Shown piece after piece: positions 26,139 through 35,871 of a stretch of DNA of 64,000 bases; the stretch's first letter is position 1, and each line of letters begins with the position of its first letter. The notes under the pieces are model-generated. The model ran no database searches, was not told the origin of the DNA, and saw nothing but the letters and a program-made list of their open reading frames with translations. This stretch comes from Saccharospirillum sp. (GTDB lineage: Bacteria > Pseudomonadota > Gammaproteobacteria > Pseudomonadales > Natronospirillaceae): contig JAGYIL010000001.1 in NCBI GenBank assembly GCA_018402545.1, forward strand, positions 2,542,001 through 2,606,000, in the 5' to 3' direction. A program made the position numbers and the translations under genes.

Positions 26139-26361
26139 TTGAAACCCTCCGATCACTGGCAGACGTCCAACCCGGACGACAAACAACCTGCCTGATCAAA
26201 AGCCTAGTCCAGAAGCGGCTGCTCAGCCAGACAACCGTATAGGTCGCGCATTCACAAAGTGACGGCGTGCTGCTGATAACCGCTGTGAGCACAGCTCAGT
26301 AGACTGCCTGCATCGTCTGGTTTGACCACCAGGCCAACCCTTTTACTCGCTGGAGACTTAG

Positions 26362-27171
26362 ATGAAGATCGACGCGTTTTTTGACAACCTGTGGCAGGAC
26401 TACATCAACATGACCCCTCAGGCAGAGGCCATTGCCAATGCCCTCACCGCCCGGGGTGAAGTGGTTCAGAACGACCACGTTGCCTTTCGCACCTTCAATA
26501 TTGGCCCCATCCAGCTGAAACACCTTGAGCCCTTCATTCTCGACATGGGCTACAGCCGGTACGAACCCTACCATTTTCCCTCGAAGAAGCTGGATGCGTA
26601 CGGCTATATTCCCCCGAGCCCCGACCTGCCGCGCATTTTTCTCAGTGAGCTGCGCGTAGAGGAACTGACCGACACCGCCCAGACCATCGTTCGACGCCTG
26701 GTCGACCAGATCAACCCGGATGACGTCGCCGATGCCTCCATCTTCTGGCGCGGGCCGTTGTGGCAAACGCCGTCTTATGAAGACTACGAACAACTGGCCA
26801 GTGAATCCGAGTACGCGGCCTGGCTGAGCGTGATTGGCCTGCGCTGCAACCACTTCACCATCAATGTGAATGCTCTCAATGGCATCAATGACATTGAACA
26901 GATGAACCAGATGATTGAAGAGCTGGGGTTCAGCATAAATGAGGCAGGCGGGCGGGTTAAAGGATCGCCAGCGGTGCTGCTGGAACAGGGTTCAACCAAA
27001 GCCAGCGTGCAGCCTTTTACCTTTGCCGATGGCAAGCAACACGACGTCACCACCTGCTACTACGAGTTTGCCAAGCGCTACCATGACGACGAAGGCAACC
27101 TCTACCAGGGCTTTGTAGCCGCCAGCGCCGACAAGATTTTCGAATCGACCGACATGCGCAAGGACGCCTGA
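26362..27171 (+). CDS. DUF1338 family protein (VOC-fold, 2-oxoadipate dioxygenase/decarboxylase-like)
   Basis: A 269-residue protein of the short DUF1338 family, whose longer members (HglS/YdcJ) turn 2-oxoadipate into 2-hydroxyglutarate in lysine breakdown. Candidate iron ligands are His in NDHVAFRTF (about 39), His in CNHFTINV (about 167) and Glu in CYYEFAKR (about 231). Family stretches FPSKKLDAYGY and GGRVKGSPAVLLEQGSTK are present. ATG 26362 has GGAG eight bases upstream. The gene stands alone, so the substrate of this short form is not inferable from context. Confidence 0.8.
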   Translation: MKIDAFFDNLWQDYINMTPQAEAIANALTARGEVVQNDHVAFRTFNIGPIQLKHLEPFILDMGYSRYEPYHFPSKKLDAYGYIPPSPDLPRIFLSELRVEELTDTAQTIVRRLVDQINPDDVADASIFWRGPLWQTPSYEDYEQLASESEYAAWLSVIGLRCNHFTINVNALNGINDIEQMNQMIEELGFSINEAGGRVKGSPAVLLEQGSTKASVQPFTFADGKQHDVTTCYYEFAKRYHDDEGNLYQGFVAASADKIFESTDMRKDA

Positions 27172-27310
27172 CACTGACCGCCCTGCCGGTGGCCTGAACC
27201 CATGTGCGGGCCACCGGTTCCTCCCGTCACTTTCGGGCGCGGAATCTTGGTGCTAGACTGGTTGGGTTGTAGACAGGCTCAGCACTTACTCAAACAGGTC
27301 AGGTACAGGG

Positions 27311-27499
27311 ATGAAAGGTTCAACACTGTTCACACTTACCGTGGTTACACTTGCCATTACGGCCCTGTATATGGCACTCGGGCAGCCCGAGGTGACACCC
27401 GGCTATTTCATGAGAAACCCGGTCAGTGCCGACGCAGGCGGTCAACACCCGCTGACCTGGATCGACCAGATCCAACAGACCCTGGCTTCCTGGTTGTAA
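27311..27499 (+). CDS. Small membrane-anchored or exported protein, 62 aa
   Basis: Residues 1-24 (MKGSTLFTLTVVTLAITALYMALG) make a signal peptide or single membrane anchor, followed by a short polar tail ending LTWIDQIQQTLASWL, an amphipathic helix. An ACAGGG ribosome site precedes the ATG. It lies between the DUF1338 and VOC genes on the same strand. I do not recognise a family; the coding call rests on the ribosome site and protein-like pattern. Confidence 0.5.
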   Translation: MKGSTLFTLTVVTLAITALYMALGQPEVTPGYFMRNPVSADAGGQHPLTWIDQIQQTLASWL

Positions 27500-27580
27500 G
27501 CCCGCTTGTCTCATTTACCGATCGGGTGCTGTCGTTTTAATTAACGCCCTGTCTTCCGTAACTGGTCTGGTTTACCCCTC

Positions 27581-27964
27581 ATGCCCCCACTGATTCGCTC
27601 AAACCCTCTCGTCTGGCTGGACATTCCCGTTGTGGATCTCGACCGGGCCATCGCCTTTTACCAGCCAGTACTCGACTGGACACTCGACGACCAGCGCCCC
27701 CAGGCCGATATGGCCGTGTTCCGGCACAGCCGGGGAGAGGTCGCCGTTGCACTCATACGGCAATCGTCAGCGCCCGGCGGGGTGGGCCCACTGCCCTACC
27801 TTAACTGCCATGGGCGGCTGAAACTGGCGATGGAGCAGGTTGAAACCCGGGGCGGCATCATCGAACAACCCATCCATTCCCTGGCGCCCTTTGGTTTCCG
27901 TGCCGTCATTCGTGACAGCGAAGGCAACCGGGTGGCACTGCACAGCATGGTGATGAACGAATAA
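27581..27964 (+). CDS. VOC family protein (glyoxalase-like)
   Basis: A 127-residue single VOC module of the form seen in glyoxalase/bleomycin-resistance proteins: NPLVWLDIPVVDLDRAIAFYQPVLDW at the start and a C-terminal GFRAVIRDSEGNRVALHS half. The family binds a divalent metal and acts on varied small molecules, or only binds them; this one is close to the YdeO/PhnB-like small group. Its stop overlaps the next start by one base (TAATG), so it is co-translated with the NRDE protein. Confidence 0.82.
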   Translation: MPPLIRSNPLVWLDIPVVDLDRAIAFYQPVLDWTLDDQRPQADMAVFRHSRGEVAVALIRQSSAPGGVGPLPYLNCHGRLKLAMEQVETRGGIIEQPIHSLAPFGFRAVIRDSEGNRVALHSMVMNE

Positions 27965-28761
27965 TGTGTCTTTGCGTAGTGAATTACCGACCCGGGCAAG
28001 ACTGGCCCCTGTTGCTGACCGCCAACCGCGATGAATTTCTGGACCGGCCAGCCGAAGCCATGCACTGGTGGGAGCCTTCTGTGCCGCACGATACGCCTGT
28101 GCTGGCCGGGCGGGACCTTAAAGCCGGAGGCACCTGGCTGGCGGTAGACGCCCAAGGCCGAATCGCCATGCTGACCAACATTCGCCCGGGGTATCTGGGT
28201 AAGTCGGGCCAGCGTAGTCGGGGCGAACTGCCGCTGGCGTTTTTGCGGCAATCGCACGACATCAGCACCTTTCACCAGTCCCTGCTCCCCGACATCGATC
28301 AGTACGCCGGCTTCAACCTGGTGTTATTTGATGCAACCGGCCTGTTCTGGTTCAGTTCCGACCATCCGAATGGTCAATGGCTGGCGCCGGGCATTCACGG
28401 GCTCAGCAACGATGCCCTCAACACGCCCTGGCCCAAGGTCGAGCTGGCCCGCGCACAGATGGCTGCGCACCATGCCCGACTGGAGGTCATGCCGTGGCAA
28501 CCGGCAGACCTGGCTAATTTGCCGATACTGGCGGATCCGCAGACCCAGCCCGATGAACAATTGCCGGATACCGGCGTTCCCAAAGACTGGGAACGCACCC
28601 TGTCTGCCCAGACCATCACCTCGGAGCGTTATGCCAGCCGGTGTCGCACCTGGATTGCCCTGCATCGCAGCGGCCAGCTACAGGTCAGCGAAGCACAACT
28701 GAGCCCGGAAGGCGCCATCGATGAACCCCGGTTGTTTTCCTGGCAGGTACAGAGCAACTAG
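27964..28761 (+). CDS. NRDE family protein (TANGO2-like)
   Basis: A 265-residue protein with the family's N-terminal MCLCVVNYRPGQ, a Cys at position 2, and the NRDE motif itself in LLTANRDEFLDRP. GTWLAVDAQGRIAMLTNIR and SRGELPLAF are also conserved. The fold belongs to the Ntn-hydrolase-like superfamily; the eukaryotic homologue TANGO2 has been linked to haem or lipid handling, but bacterial function is unsettled. Its start overlaps the VOC gene stop, and its end overlaps the convergent nitrilase gene by four bases. Confidence 0.85.
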   Translation: MCLCVVNYRPGQDWPLLLTANRDEFLDRPAEAMHWWEPSVPHDTPVLAGRDLKAGGTWLAVDAQGRIAMLTNIRPGYLGKSGQRSRGELPLAFLRQSHDISTFHQSLLPDIDQYAGFNLVLFDATGLFWFSSDHPNGQWLAPGIHGLSNDALNTPWPKVELARAQMAAHHARLEVMPWQPADLANLPILADPQTQPDEQLPDTGVPKDWERTLSAQTITSERYASRCRTWIALHRSGQLQVSEAQLSPEGAIDEPRLFSWQVQSN

Positions 28762-29561
28762 AGCCTGCGATGCTCCTGCGTGGGCATCTTCAGCCGCACG
28801 GACTCAACCCGCCCAAGGTCGGTCGTCAGGGTAACCCCCTGCTCGCCTTCACCGATGCTTTCAACCTCACCCCAGGGGTCAACCATCAGGCTGTGGCCCC
28901 AGGTGTGGCGTTTTTCATCGTGTTTTCCACCCTGATTGGCGGCGACCACATAGCACGCATTTTCGATGGCCCGGGCACGGCACAGCACCTCCCAGTGCGC
29001 TTGCCCGGTGGACCAGGTGAAGGCCGATGGCACCACAAAGGTATCCACGCCCCGGTTGCGTTGCAGCCGGTATAACTCTGGGAAGCGCAGGTCGTAACAC
29101 ACACTCAGGCCCCAGTGGCCCCAGGGAGTTTCCAGGGTAACGACCTCACTGCCGGGCTGGTAGTGGTCGGATTCACGATAGCGGCCCTGGGCATCACTCA
29201 CGGCGGCATCGAAGAGGTGGATTTTATCGTAGTGGGCCCGCAACTCGCCCTGATCATCGACCACATGCATGCGCGCCCGGGGTTTAGCCTCGTTCGTGGC
29301 ATAGACCGGCAGTGTTCCGGCCACAATCCAGACTTTGTAACGGCGGGCGGCGTCACGCAGGTATTGCCCGACCGGCCCGGTAAACTCACCTTCGCTGGCG
29401 GCCAGCTCCTTCGCAACACCGCCGCCGAACACCGCAAACATTTCAGGCAGTTGCACCGCATCGGCACCTGTCTCGGCGGCGGCCGCCAAATGCCGGTCAA
29501 CCGTATCGAGATTTTCCTGCAGGTACCGCGAACTGATCATCTGGGCCAGATACCATTTCAT
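28758..29561 (-). CDS. Carbon-nitrogen hydrolase, Nit1/NitB-like (probable deaminated glutathione amidase)
   Basis: A 267-residue nitrilase-superfamily amidase. The Glu-Lys-Cys triad is visible: Glu in LPEMFAVFG (about 40), Lys in YDKIHLFD (about 112) and Cys in LSVCYDLRFPEL (about 154). IHLFD and the FTWSTGQAHWE stretch fit the Nit1/NIT branch that repairs deaminated glutathione. The position directly downstream of yhdP is conserved in many gammaproteobacteria, where tldD follows; tldD is absent here. Confidence 0.85.
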   Translation of the reverse strand: MKWYLAQMISSRYLQENLDTVDRHLAAAAETGADAVQLPEMFAVFGGGVAKELAASEGEFTGPVGQYLRDAARRYKVWIVAGTLPVYATNEAKPRARMHVVDDQGELRAHYDKIHLFDAAVSDAQGRYRESDHYQPGSEVVTLETPWGHWGLSVCYDLRFPELYRLQRNRGVDTFVVPSAFTWSTGQAHWEVLCRARAIENACYVVAANQGGKHDEKRHTWGHSLMVDPWGEVESIGEGEQGVTLTTDLGRVESVRLKMPTQEHRRL

Positions 29562-29601
29562 GTGTCGCTCTCCTGGTTGGGTTCACACCAACGCGCAGCC
29601 T

Positions 29602-32600
29602 TCAGGGTGAACCCGGACTGCCCGGGTTCGTGGGCACCACATTACGCAACCGGTCACCTACACTGGGGTTCAATGAACTGCCGCTGTTATTATCGAACAC
29701 ACGATAGAAGCGCAGTTCGGGCTCCTCAAGCGAGCCGGTCACGTGCATGCGGGCCGAACTCAGACGCTCCAGTTCGTTGTTAAACACCCGTTCGGTCACG
29801 TAAATGGCTGCCGCTGCCTGAGGCGTCACCCCGGCCAACAGGGCGACCAGCGGGAAGGTGCTCGACAGCGGGACTGTCATCACCATATCAACATCGAGCA
29901 CATCCCGCACCAGATCGGCATCGCCACTGAAACGGAACTTGGTCGACGGCCCGTCAATCAGCAGCCGGTCGCCTACCCGGGCAAAGCCCCGGTCAAACAA
30001 CAGCTCCCCTTCGATCACATCGTAGCTGATGCCGTCGCGAATCAGGTCGGAAAAATCGAGGGCAAGACGGCGCAGCACCCGGGTAAAGTTGAGCAGCCCC
30101 ACCAGTTTCACACCTTCGTATTCATCAAGTTCCAGAATCGAGCCATTGGTCAGGCGCAGTTCGATCCGGCCGCGCAATCGTTCGTAGTCGAAATAGGCGG
30201 GCGTGCCCGGCCATTCAAAATCCAGATCAAACTGCCCGGAGCGGCTTTCGAGTACCGGGGCGTAATCCCAGCTTTGCAGTACACGAAGTATGTTTCCGGT
30301 CCTGACCTGCCCTTTGAACGCCGTGCGGTGTTCGTTATTGAGATAGCGCCAGGTCAGTTCCCCATCCAGCCGAGCCTCAGGCATTTCGACTCTCAGGTTG
30401 CGCAGAACGGCGCTGTCACCGTCACGACGAATCTCCGCCCGCCAACTGCCCATATCGCGACCGTCGATCGACAACCGGGCGATCTGTAAATTTGCATCCG
30501 GCAGTTCATCCGGCCGCAGCATGGCCATCGGGTCTGGCGCAGGCGCATCGTCAGCCACCGCAGTTGCTGTGTCGGCAGCTTGTGGCATTGTTCGGTTGAT
30601 GTTCACAAAATCAAAGTCAGCGAAATGCGGATCGCCGTTGAAGGGAATCAATACCCGGCCGCTGAGCTCCCGGGCTTCCAGAGTTGCCAGCCAGCCTTCA
30701 TCACTGCTGAGTATCTGAATGCGAGGTTGAGTCCAGTTCAACCCCTGGCCGCGCCACAGTGCACCGCGCAGATTCACTTCGCGAATCGGTTGTGTACTCG
30801 CTTCGGCCCCGAGCTCAACCAGGGGAGACCCGGCTTCCCGGTAGACATCACTGACGGCTTGCAAGGCGTCGCGCCATTGATCGATATCCGCCTCGGGCAG
30901 AAGTGCATCGACATAAATCCCGTTTTGAATCCGCCGCTCCAGCGGCGTGTTCAACGCCACGGTTCCCGCCTCAAACTGGTTATCAGGTGAGACGTCGAAT
31001 GCCCATTGCACCACCTCGTTGTAATGACCGGAGATACCCAGCCCCTCGCCATCGGTAAACACCAGGTCCAGCGCGAGCGGTCGGGCCGTCTCTGCTGTTT
31101 TACCCAGAGCCGCCGGTAACGAAAGCGGCAGGTTGACCAGATCCGACGTCAGTGCAATGCGGGTCTGACCAGGCAAAAAGTCCAGTTGTGCATCCGTAGC
31201 AATGCGATAGGGCTGGTCTGCCAGCCAGGGGTCTTCAAGCCATCGGCCCCAGGCATCCAGCGGCGTTTCACCGGAAACCGCCAGGCTGACCCGGGTATTT
31301 GCCCCGGTCAGGTCGGACGTCAGTTGCGCCTGGTGCCGGGCGCCGAAGAGTTCACCATCAAGGCGGTTCGAGTAGAGCCCTCGCCGGCTGTTATAGCCAA
31401 TGTCACCACCGAGAGCCGACAGAGTCAGATCCAGTTCGGTCAGTTCAAGCGTGCCATTGCTGAGCTGACTGGTCAGCGCAATGTCGAGTGGCTCGTCGCT
31501 CAACGGCACCCTAAGATCCAGTTCAGCCCGGGTGTCACCAGTCAGCGTCCAGTCACTGACGACATCGGCTGCCAGAAACTCAAGCGGCCCGTCCTGCTTG
31601 AAGAGCGCCAGGGCGTTGCCCGCGGCTGAACTCACATCGAGGTCGATTAGCAGTTGCCGCTCTGCAAATGGCAATTGCAATTGGCCGCTATTGAGCGTTA
31701 TCCCGGCCAGATTGCCCTGTTGCGCTTCAACGCGCAGGTCATCGAGGGTTAACTGAACCTGGCCAGCCCCCCCGGTAATGGCAGGCCAGGCGTCATTGAA
31801 GCGGACCACGGCGTCGTCGAAATCGGTCACCAGCGCGAGCCCGCTATCGGTCATCTGACCCTTGCGAAAGCCAGAAACAAAGGAGAAATCCAGATCCGAA
31901 AACCGGCCCGACTGAATGTTATCTACGATCCAGGGTTTGACCTGGTCGGGCAAACGATTGTCCGGCGTCAGCCGCTTGGCCCAGCTGGCATTGGTCGCGT
32001 CTGTTGCCACCGCCAGCCGAAACCCGATTTCGCGCTGATCGGACGCCAGGTCGCCGCCATTGACCAGATCCACCCGCCAGTGGCCGGTTAGCGGCTGTGC
32101 CGACTCACCCTGGGATTGTTGCGTTGCATCGGGGGCAATGGCCGCCCGATGCTGCCCTTCCAGTTGCACACCGGCACCGGCCGACCAGCGAGCATCCAGA
32201 ACTCCTCCGATTCGCTCGAACAAGAACGGCTGGTCATAAATGGCGGGTAACTGGAAGTCGACGCCGGTATTGTCGAAATTCAACCGCGCCCTTGACCCTT
32301 CCGCCCTAAGCTCGCCACTGACACCGCTCAGGCCCGGGATACCCGCGTAAGGTTGCATCCGTACATCCCTGACGCTGGCTGTCACGCGCAATGAATCATC
32401 CTGACCGATGCGGTAAGACAGTTTACCCTGGTCAATACTGGCTTGTGGAAAGGCCTGCTCCCAATAACCACTGCCATCATTAATAGCCAGAAAGGCGCTG
32501 ATCGGCGCAAGAGGCAACTGATCCCACTGTATCTGCCACTGAGTCTGACGCTGGCTGGCCCGGGCCACGAACTCACCCTGAACCTCGGGTTCCGCGGCTG

Positions 32601-33549
32601 TGGATCGCTCCAGTTCATGGGAAAAATGGTGCAACCAGACATTCATGCCCCCGGCACTTCGCTCGGCAAACAACTCCATATCCAGATTGCGCAGGGCCAT
32701 TGCACTGCGGCTGCCGCTGAACCGGGTCGCCGGGCTCTGCAGGCGAGCCTGGATCGACTGCCACTGATCGCGGGTCAGGCTCACCCAGTACTCGCCCGCT
32801 ACAGCGGCCTGACGCACATCCGGCAGCCACTCCTGCAGCCAGGGTGCCATATCAAAAGCCCCGTGCCGGGCATACAGATCCACTTCGTATTGATCGTCGC
32901 GCCGGCTGCTTTCAAGCTGCAGTTCAATGGGCACCGACAGGCCATCGTAATTGACACTGGCTTCAGCCCGCATCCAGTTGTCGTTACCCGACCCGGTCAG
33001 TTGCGCCGATTCCATCGCTACGGTCATTCCCGGCAACAACAGCGGCTCAATGTGCAATGCCATATCGGTAAAGCGCACATCACGTTGCTGGCGGATCAGA
33101 GCGATAACCCGCTCCAGCGACATATCCGGCGTATTGGCTGCGCCAGAGCCGGCGTTAACGCCGGCAAAGCTCCAGCCCTCATCGGTTTGCTCCAGGTTGG
33201 CTTCAAACCCGGTCAGTTCAAACCGCTTGAACACCGGCGACAGCGTTATCAGCGACTGCATCAGCGCCGGCTCCAGTAGCATTCGGTCGACACTGAGGGT
33301 AGAGCTGATTTGCACGTCTTCGGCAATCAGGATGGGGTTGAACTGACGCCACTCTCCGGTGAGACGGCCAATGGAGACCGAGGCATTGAGACGGTCGCTA
33401 AGCAGCAACGCCAGTTCAGCGTTATAGCGTTCGACCTGAGGGAAGAACTGTCGGCCAAGCGCGAGATAGGCGGCTACCAGCAGTATCCAGAACGCGCCTA
33501 TCTTGAGCAACACGGTGCCCAGGGATTTTAGAATGCGATAACGGGCCAT
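29602..33549 (-). CDS. yhdP: YhdP family AsmA-like lipid transport protein
   Basis: A 1315-residue protein with one N-terminal membrane helix (VLLKIGAFWILLVAAYLALG, about 13-32) and a huge periplasmic body of repeated beta-rich segments ending in the AsmA-like C-terminal domain (DRLLIDGPSTKFRFSGDADLVRDVLDVDMVMTVPLSS and VTPQAAAAIYVTERVF). YhdP, with TamB and YdbH, is thought to bridge the envelope and carry phospholipid to the outer membrane. Its length matches E. coli YhdP (about 1266). It lies between rng and the nitrilase gene, as in many gammaproteobacteria. The rng-yhdP gap is 76 bp. Confidence 0.92.
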   Translation of the reverse strand: MARYRILKSLGTVLLKIGAFWILLVAAYLALGRQFFPQVERYNAELALLLSDRLNASVSIGRLTGEWRQFNPILIAEDVQISSTLSVDRMLLEPALMQSLITLSPVFKRFELTGFEANLEQTDEGWSFAGVNAGSGAANTPDMSLERVIALIRQQRDVRFTDMALHIEPLLLPGMTVAMESAQLTGSGNDNWMRAEASVNYDGLSVPIELQLESSRRDDQYEVDLYARHGAFDMAPWLQEWLPDVRQAAVAGEYWVSLTRDQWQSIQARLQSPATRFSGSRSAMALRNLDMELFAERSAGGMNVWLHHFSHELERSTAAEPEVQGEFVARASQRQTQWQIQWDQLPLAPISAFLAINDGSGYWEQAFPQASIDQGKLSYRIGQDDSLRVTASVRDVRMQPYAGIPGLSGVSGELRAEGSRARLNFDNTGVDFQLPAIYDQPFLFERIGGVLDARWSAGAGVQLEGQHRAAIAPDATQQSQGESAQPLTGHWRVDLVNGGDLASDQREIGFRLAVATDATNASWAKRLTPDNRLPDQVKPWIVDNIQSGRFSDLDFSFVSGFRKGQMTDSGLALVTDFDDAVVRFNDAWPAITGGAGQVQLTLDDLRVEAQQGNLAGITLNSGQLQLPFAERQLLIDLDVSSAAGNALALFKQDGPLEFLAADVVSDWTLTGDTRAELDLRVPLSDEPLDIALTSQLSNGTLELTELDLTLSALGGDIGYNSRRGLYSNRLDGELFGARHQAQLTSDLTGANTRVSLAVSGETPLDAWGRWLEDPWLADQPYRIATDAQLDFLPGQTRIALTSDLVNLPLSLPAALGKTAETARPLALDLVFTDGEGLGISGHYNEVVQWAFDVSPDNQFEAGTVALNTPLERRIQNGIYVDALLPEADIDQWRDALQAVSDVYREAGSPLVELGAEASTQPIREVNLRGALWRGQGLNWTQPRIQILSSDEGWLATLEARELSGRVLIPFNGDPHFADFDFVNINRTMPQAADTATAVADDAPAPDPMAMLRPDELPDANLQIARLSIDGRDMGSWRAEIRRDGDSAVLRNLRVEMPEARLDGELTWRYLNNEHRTAFKGQVRTGNILRVLQSWDYAPVLESRSGQFDLDFEWPGTPAYFDYERLRGRIELRLTNGSILELDEYEGVKLVGLLNFTRVLRRLALDFSDLIRDGISYDVIEGELLFDRGFARVGDRLLIDGPSTKFRFSGDADLVRDVLDVDMVMTVPLSSTFPLVALLAGVTPQAAAAIYVTERVFNNELERLSSARMHVTGSLEEPELRFYRVFDNNSGSSLNPSVGDRLRNVVPTNPGSPGSP

Positions 33550-33625
33550 GGGTCAGCGCTTCAGTGTCATGGCGGCGATACCGCCGCTGCCAACGCCGGT
33601 GATGAAGGTCAGACCGCGCCAACGC

Positions 33626-35086
33626 CTACTGCAAAATGACATCAAACTGTTCCTGGCTGTACATGGGTTCAACCTGAAACCGAATCGGTTTGCCAATAAA
33701 TTCCTCAAGGTCGGCCAGATTGGATGATTCTTCATCCAGCAGTCGATCGACGACTTCCTGCGATGCCAGCACCAGATACTGGTCGTTATTGTAGGCACGC
33801 TCTTCGCGCAGTATCTCGCGAAACACTTCATAGCAAACGGTTTGGGGCGTTTTAACACGACCGCGACCGTTACAGACCTTGCAGGTCTCGGTCATCATGT
33901 GTTCCAGGCTTTCGCGCGTTCGTTTGCGCGTCATTTCCACCAGCCCGAGGTCGGAGACGCCGGTCAGCTTGCTTTTCGCATGGTCTTTTTCCAGGTACTT
34001 CTCCAGCATGCGCAACACCTGGCGCTGATGCTCGGGGTCGTCCATGTCGATAAAGTCGATGATGATGATACCGCCCAGATTACGCAGACGCAGCTGGCGC
34101 ACGATGGTGGTCACTGCTTCCAGATTGGTCTTGAAGATCGTCTCTTCCAGGTTGCGGTGACCGACAAAAGCGCCCGTGTTGACATCAACGGTGGTCATCG
34201 CTTCGGTCTGATCAATGATCAGATAGCCGCCCGACTTCAGTTCGACCTTGCGCCCCAACGCCCGGCGAATTTCATCTTCAACCGCAAACAGATCGAAAAT
34301 CGGCCGCTCACCCGGGTAGTACTCAAATACCGGCTCGACTTCGGGCGTGTACTTGCGTACGAAATCAATCACCTTGGTGTAGGTCTCTTTCGAGTCAATG
34401 CGTATTTTTTCGACGTCGGCACGCACCAGATCCCGGGCTACGCGCAAATAAAGCGGCAGGTCCTCGTAAATAGTGGCCGGCCCCGGGGTCTCAACGATGC
34501 GCTCGCCCAGCACCCGGAACACGCGTTTCAGATAGTTCAGATCCGACTGGATTTCAGCCTCGCCGATGCCTTCCGCAGCCGTACGGAGGATGTACCCCCC
34601 CTTTTCGATGCCTTCATCAGCCTTGACCTTAACCACCAGAGCGCGCAGGCGTTCACGCTCCTCTTCACCGTCAATGCGCTGGGATACGCCAATATGATTG
34701 GAATCCGGCATGTACACCAGGTAGCGCGAGGGGATTGATAAGTGGGTCGTCAGACGAGCGCCTTTGGTGCCAATGGGGTCTTTAATGACCTGTACCGTGA
34801 TCGACTCGCCCTCACGCACCAGTGCCTGAATGGACTTTTGCGCTTCGCCTTCCCGTTTGGGCTGATCAAAATCCGAGGCATGAATAAACGCCGCCCGCTC
34901 CAGACCAATATCAACAAAGGCCGCCTGCATGCCCGGCAAAACCCGAACTACCTTGCCCCGGTAAATGTTGCCGACGATGCCGCGCGTTTGCTCCCGCTCG
35001 ATGAATATCTCCTGGACGGCGCCGTTTTCAACAACAGCAACCCGGGTTTCCATCGGCGTTACGTTTACCAATATTTCTGAATTCAT
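33626..35086 (-). CDS. rng: Ribonuclease G
   Basis: A 486-residue endoribonuclease of the RNase E/G family, maturing the 5' end of 16S rRNA and degrading some mRNAs. An S1 domain lies near residues 35-125 (GNIYRGKVVRVLPGMQAAFVDIG). The catalytic DNase-I-like part has TVDVNTGAFVG and IIIDFIDMDD, supplying magnesium-binding aspartates, and the zinc link CKVCNGRGRVKT follows. No RNase E C-terminal scaffold is present, so it is RNase G. I chose ATG 35086, giving the standard MNSEILVNVTP start, over the ORF-track start at 35128. It follows maf, the usual order. Confidence 0.95.
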   Translation of the reverse strand: MNSEILVNVTPMETRVAVVENGAVQEIFIEREQTRGIVGNIYRGKVVRVLPGMQAAFVDIGLERAAFIHASDFDQPKREGEAQKSIQALVREGESITVQVIKDPIGTKGARLTTHLSIPSRYLVYMPDSNHIGVSQRIDGEEERERLRALVVKVKADEGIEKGGYILRTAAEGIGEAEIQSDLNYLKRVFRVLGERIVETPGPATIYEDLPLYLRVARDLVRADVEKIRIDSKETYTKVIDFVRKYTPEVEPVFEYYPGERPIFDLFAVEDEIRRALGRKVELKSGGYLIIDQTEAMTTVDVNTGAFVGHRNLEETIFKTNLEAVTTIVRQLRLRNLGGIIIIDFIDMDDPEHQRQVLRMLEKYLEKDHAKSKLTGVSDLGLVEMTRKRTRESLEHMMTETCKVCNGRGRVKTPQTVCYEVFREILREERAYNNDQYLVLASQEVVDRLLDEESSNLADLEEFIGKPIRFQVEPMYSQEQFDVILQ

Positions 35087-35182
35087 AACTGAGCCTGTTC
35101 GTACCTGTCGATTCAAGCGCTGGCGCACTGCTAATACCCCAGGCTCACACTGTCTGGTCGCTCTACTGTAGCCACCACCCGG

Positions 35183-35785
35183 TTAGACTGACACCAGGGC
35201 TCCATCCCAGACCGTAACACCGCGCCGGGTCAGCAACTGGGCCGTTTCGCGCAGTGGTAGACCTACAATAGCAGAATAGCTGCCTTCAATCCGTTTGATA
35301 AACACCGAGGCCAACCCCTGTACCGCATAGCCTCCGGCTTTATCACAGGGTTCCTGCGTATCCCAGTAGGCACGGGCCTGTTCCGGCATCAGCTCGGCGA
35401 AGACGACCCGGGAGGTCACCACCTCAACGTCCACCTGATCGTGGCTGGCAAGCGCAACGGCGGTCATCACATCGTGCGCCCGACCGGAGAGCCGTTCCAT
35501 CATATCGAGAAAATCGTCCCGGTCGCGCGGTTTGCCGAGAATATCCCGGTCGACCACAACGGCCGTATCAGAACCCAGCACCAGTGCTCCGGATTCGCCC
35601 CGGCCGGCTACAACCGCCAATCCGGCGGCCGCCTTTTCGCGGGCCAGTCGGCTGACGTAATCGGCTGCACTTTCCAGCGACTGCATACGCTCATCAATGT
35701 CGATGGGCAAAATGGAAAACTCGACCCCCAGGCCGCTCAGTAATTCACGTCGGCGGGGAGACTGTGAAGCCAGGTACAGGGACAT
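35183..35785 (-). CDS. maf: Maf-like nucleotide pyrophosphatase (YhdE type)
   Basis: A 200-residue Maf protein, which hydrolyses dTTP, UTP and modified nucleoside triphosphates and may limit septation when in excess. The N-terminal SQSPRRRELL phosphate loop (residues 7-16), ID-ID-ER near 30, VLGSDTAVVVD and KAGGYAVQGL are intact; the position next to mreD and rng is that of yhdE. ATG 35785 has GGAG upstream; the track start 35815 is too early. Confidence 0.92.
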   Translation of the reverse strand: MSLYLASQSPRRRELLSGLGVEFSILPIDIDERMQSLESAADYVSRLAREKAAAGLAVVAGRGESGALVLGSDTAVVVDRDILGKPRDRDDFLDMMERLSGRAHDVMTAVALASHDQVDVEVVTSRVVFAELMPEQARAYWDTQEPCDKAGGYAVQGLASVFIKRIEGSYSAIVGLPLRETAQLLTRRGVTVWDGALVSV

Positions 35786-35871
35786 GAAGACTCCTTCCAA
35801 TAAAAACGAGGTCAAAAATCGGCCGGCCGGTCAAAGATTGCAGCGACGGCACAGAGCGCAAGCAGCAACGC

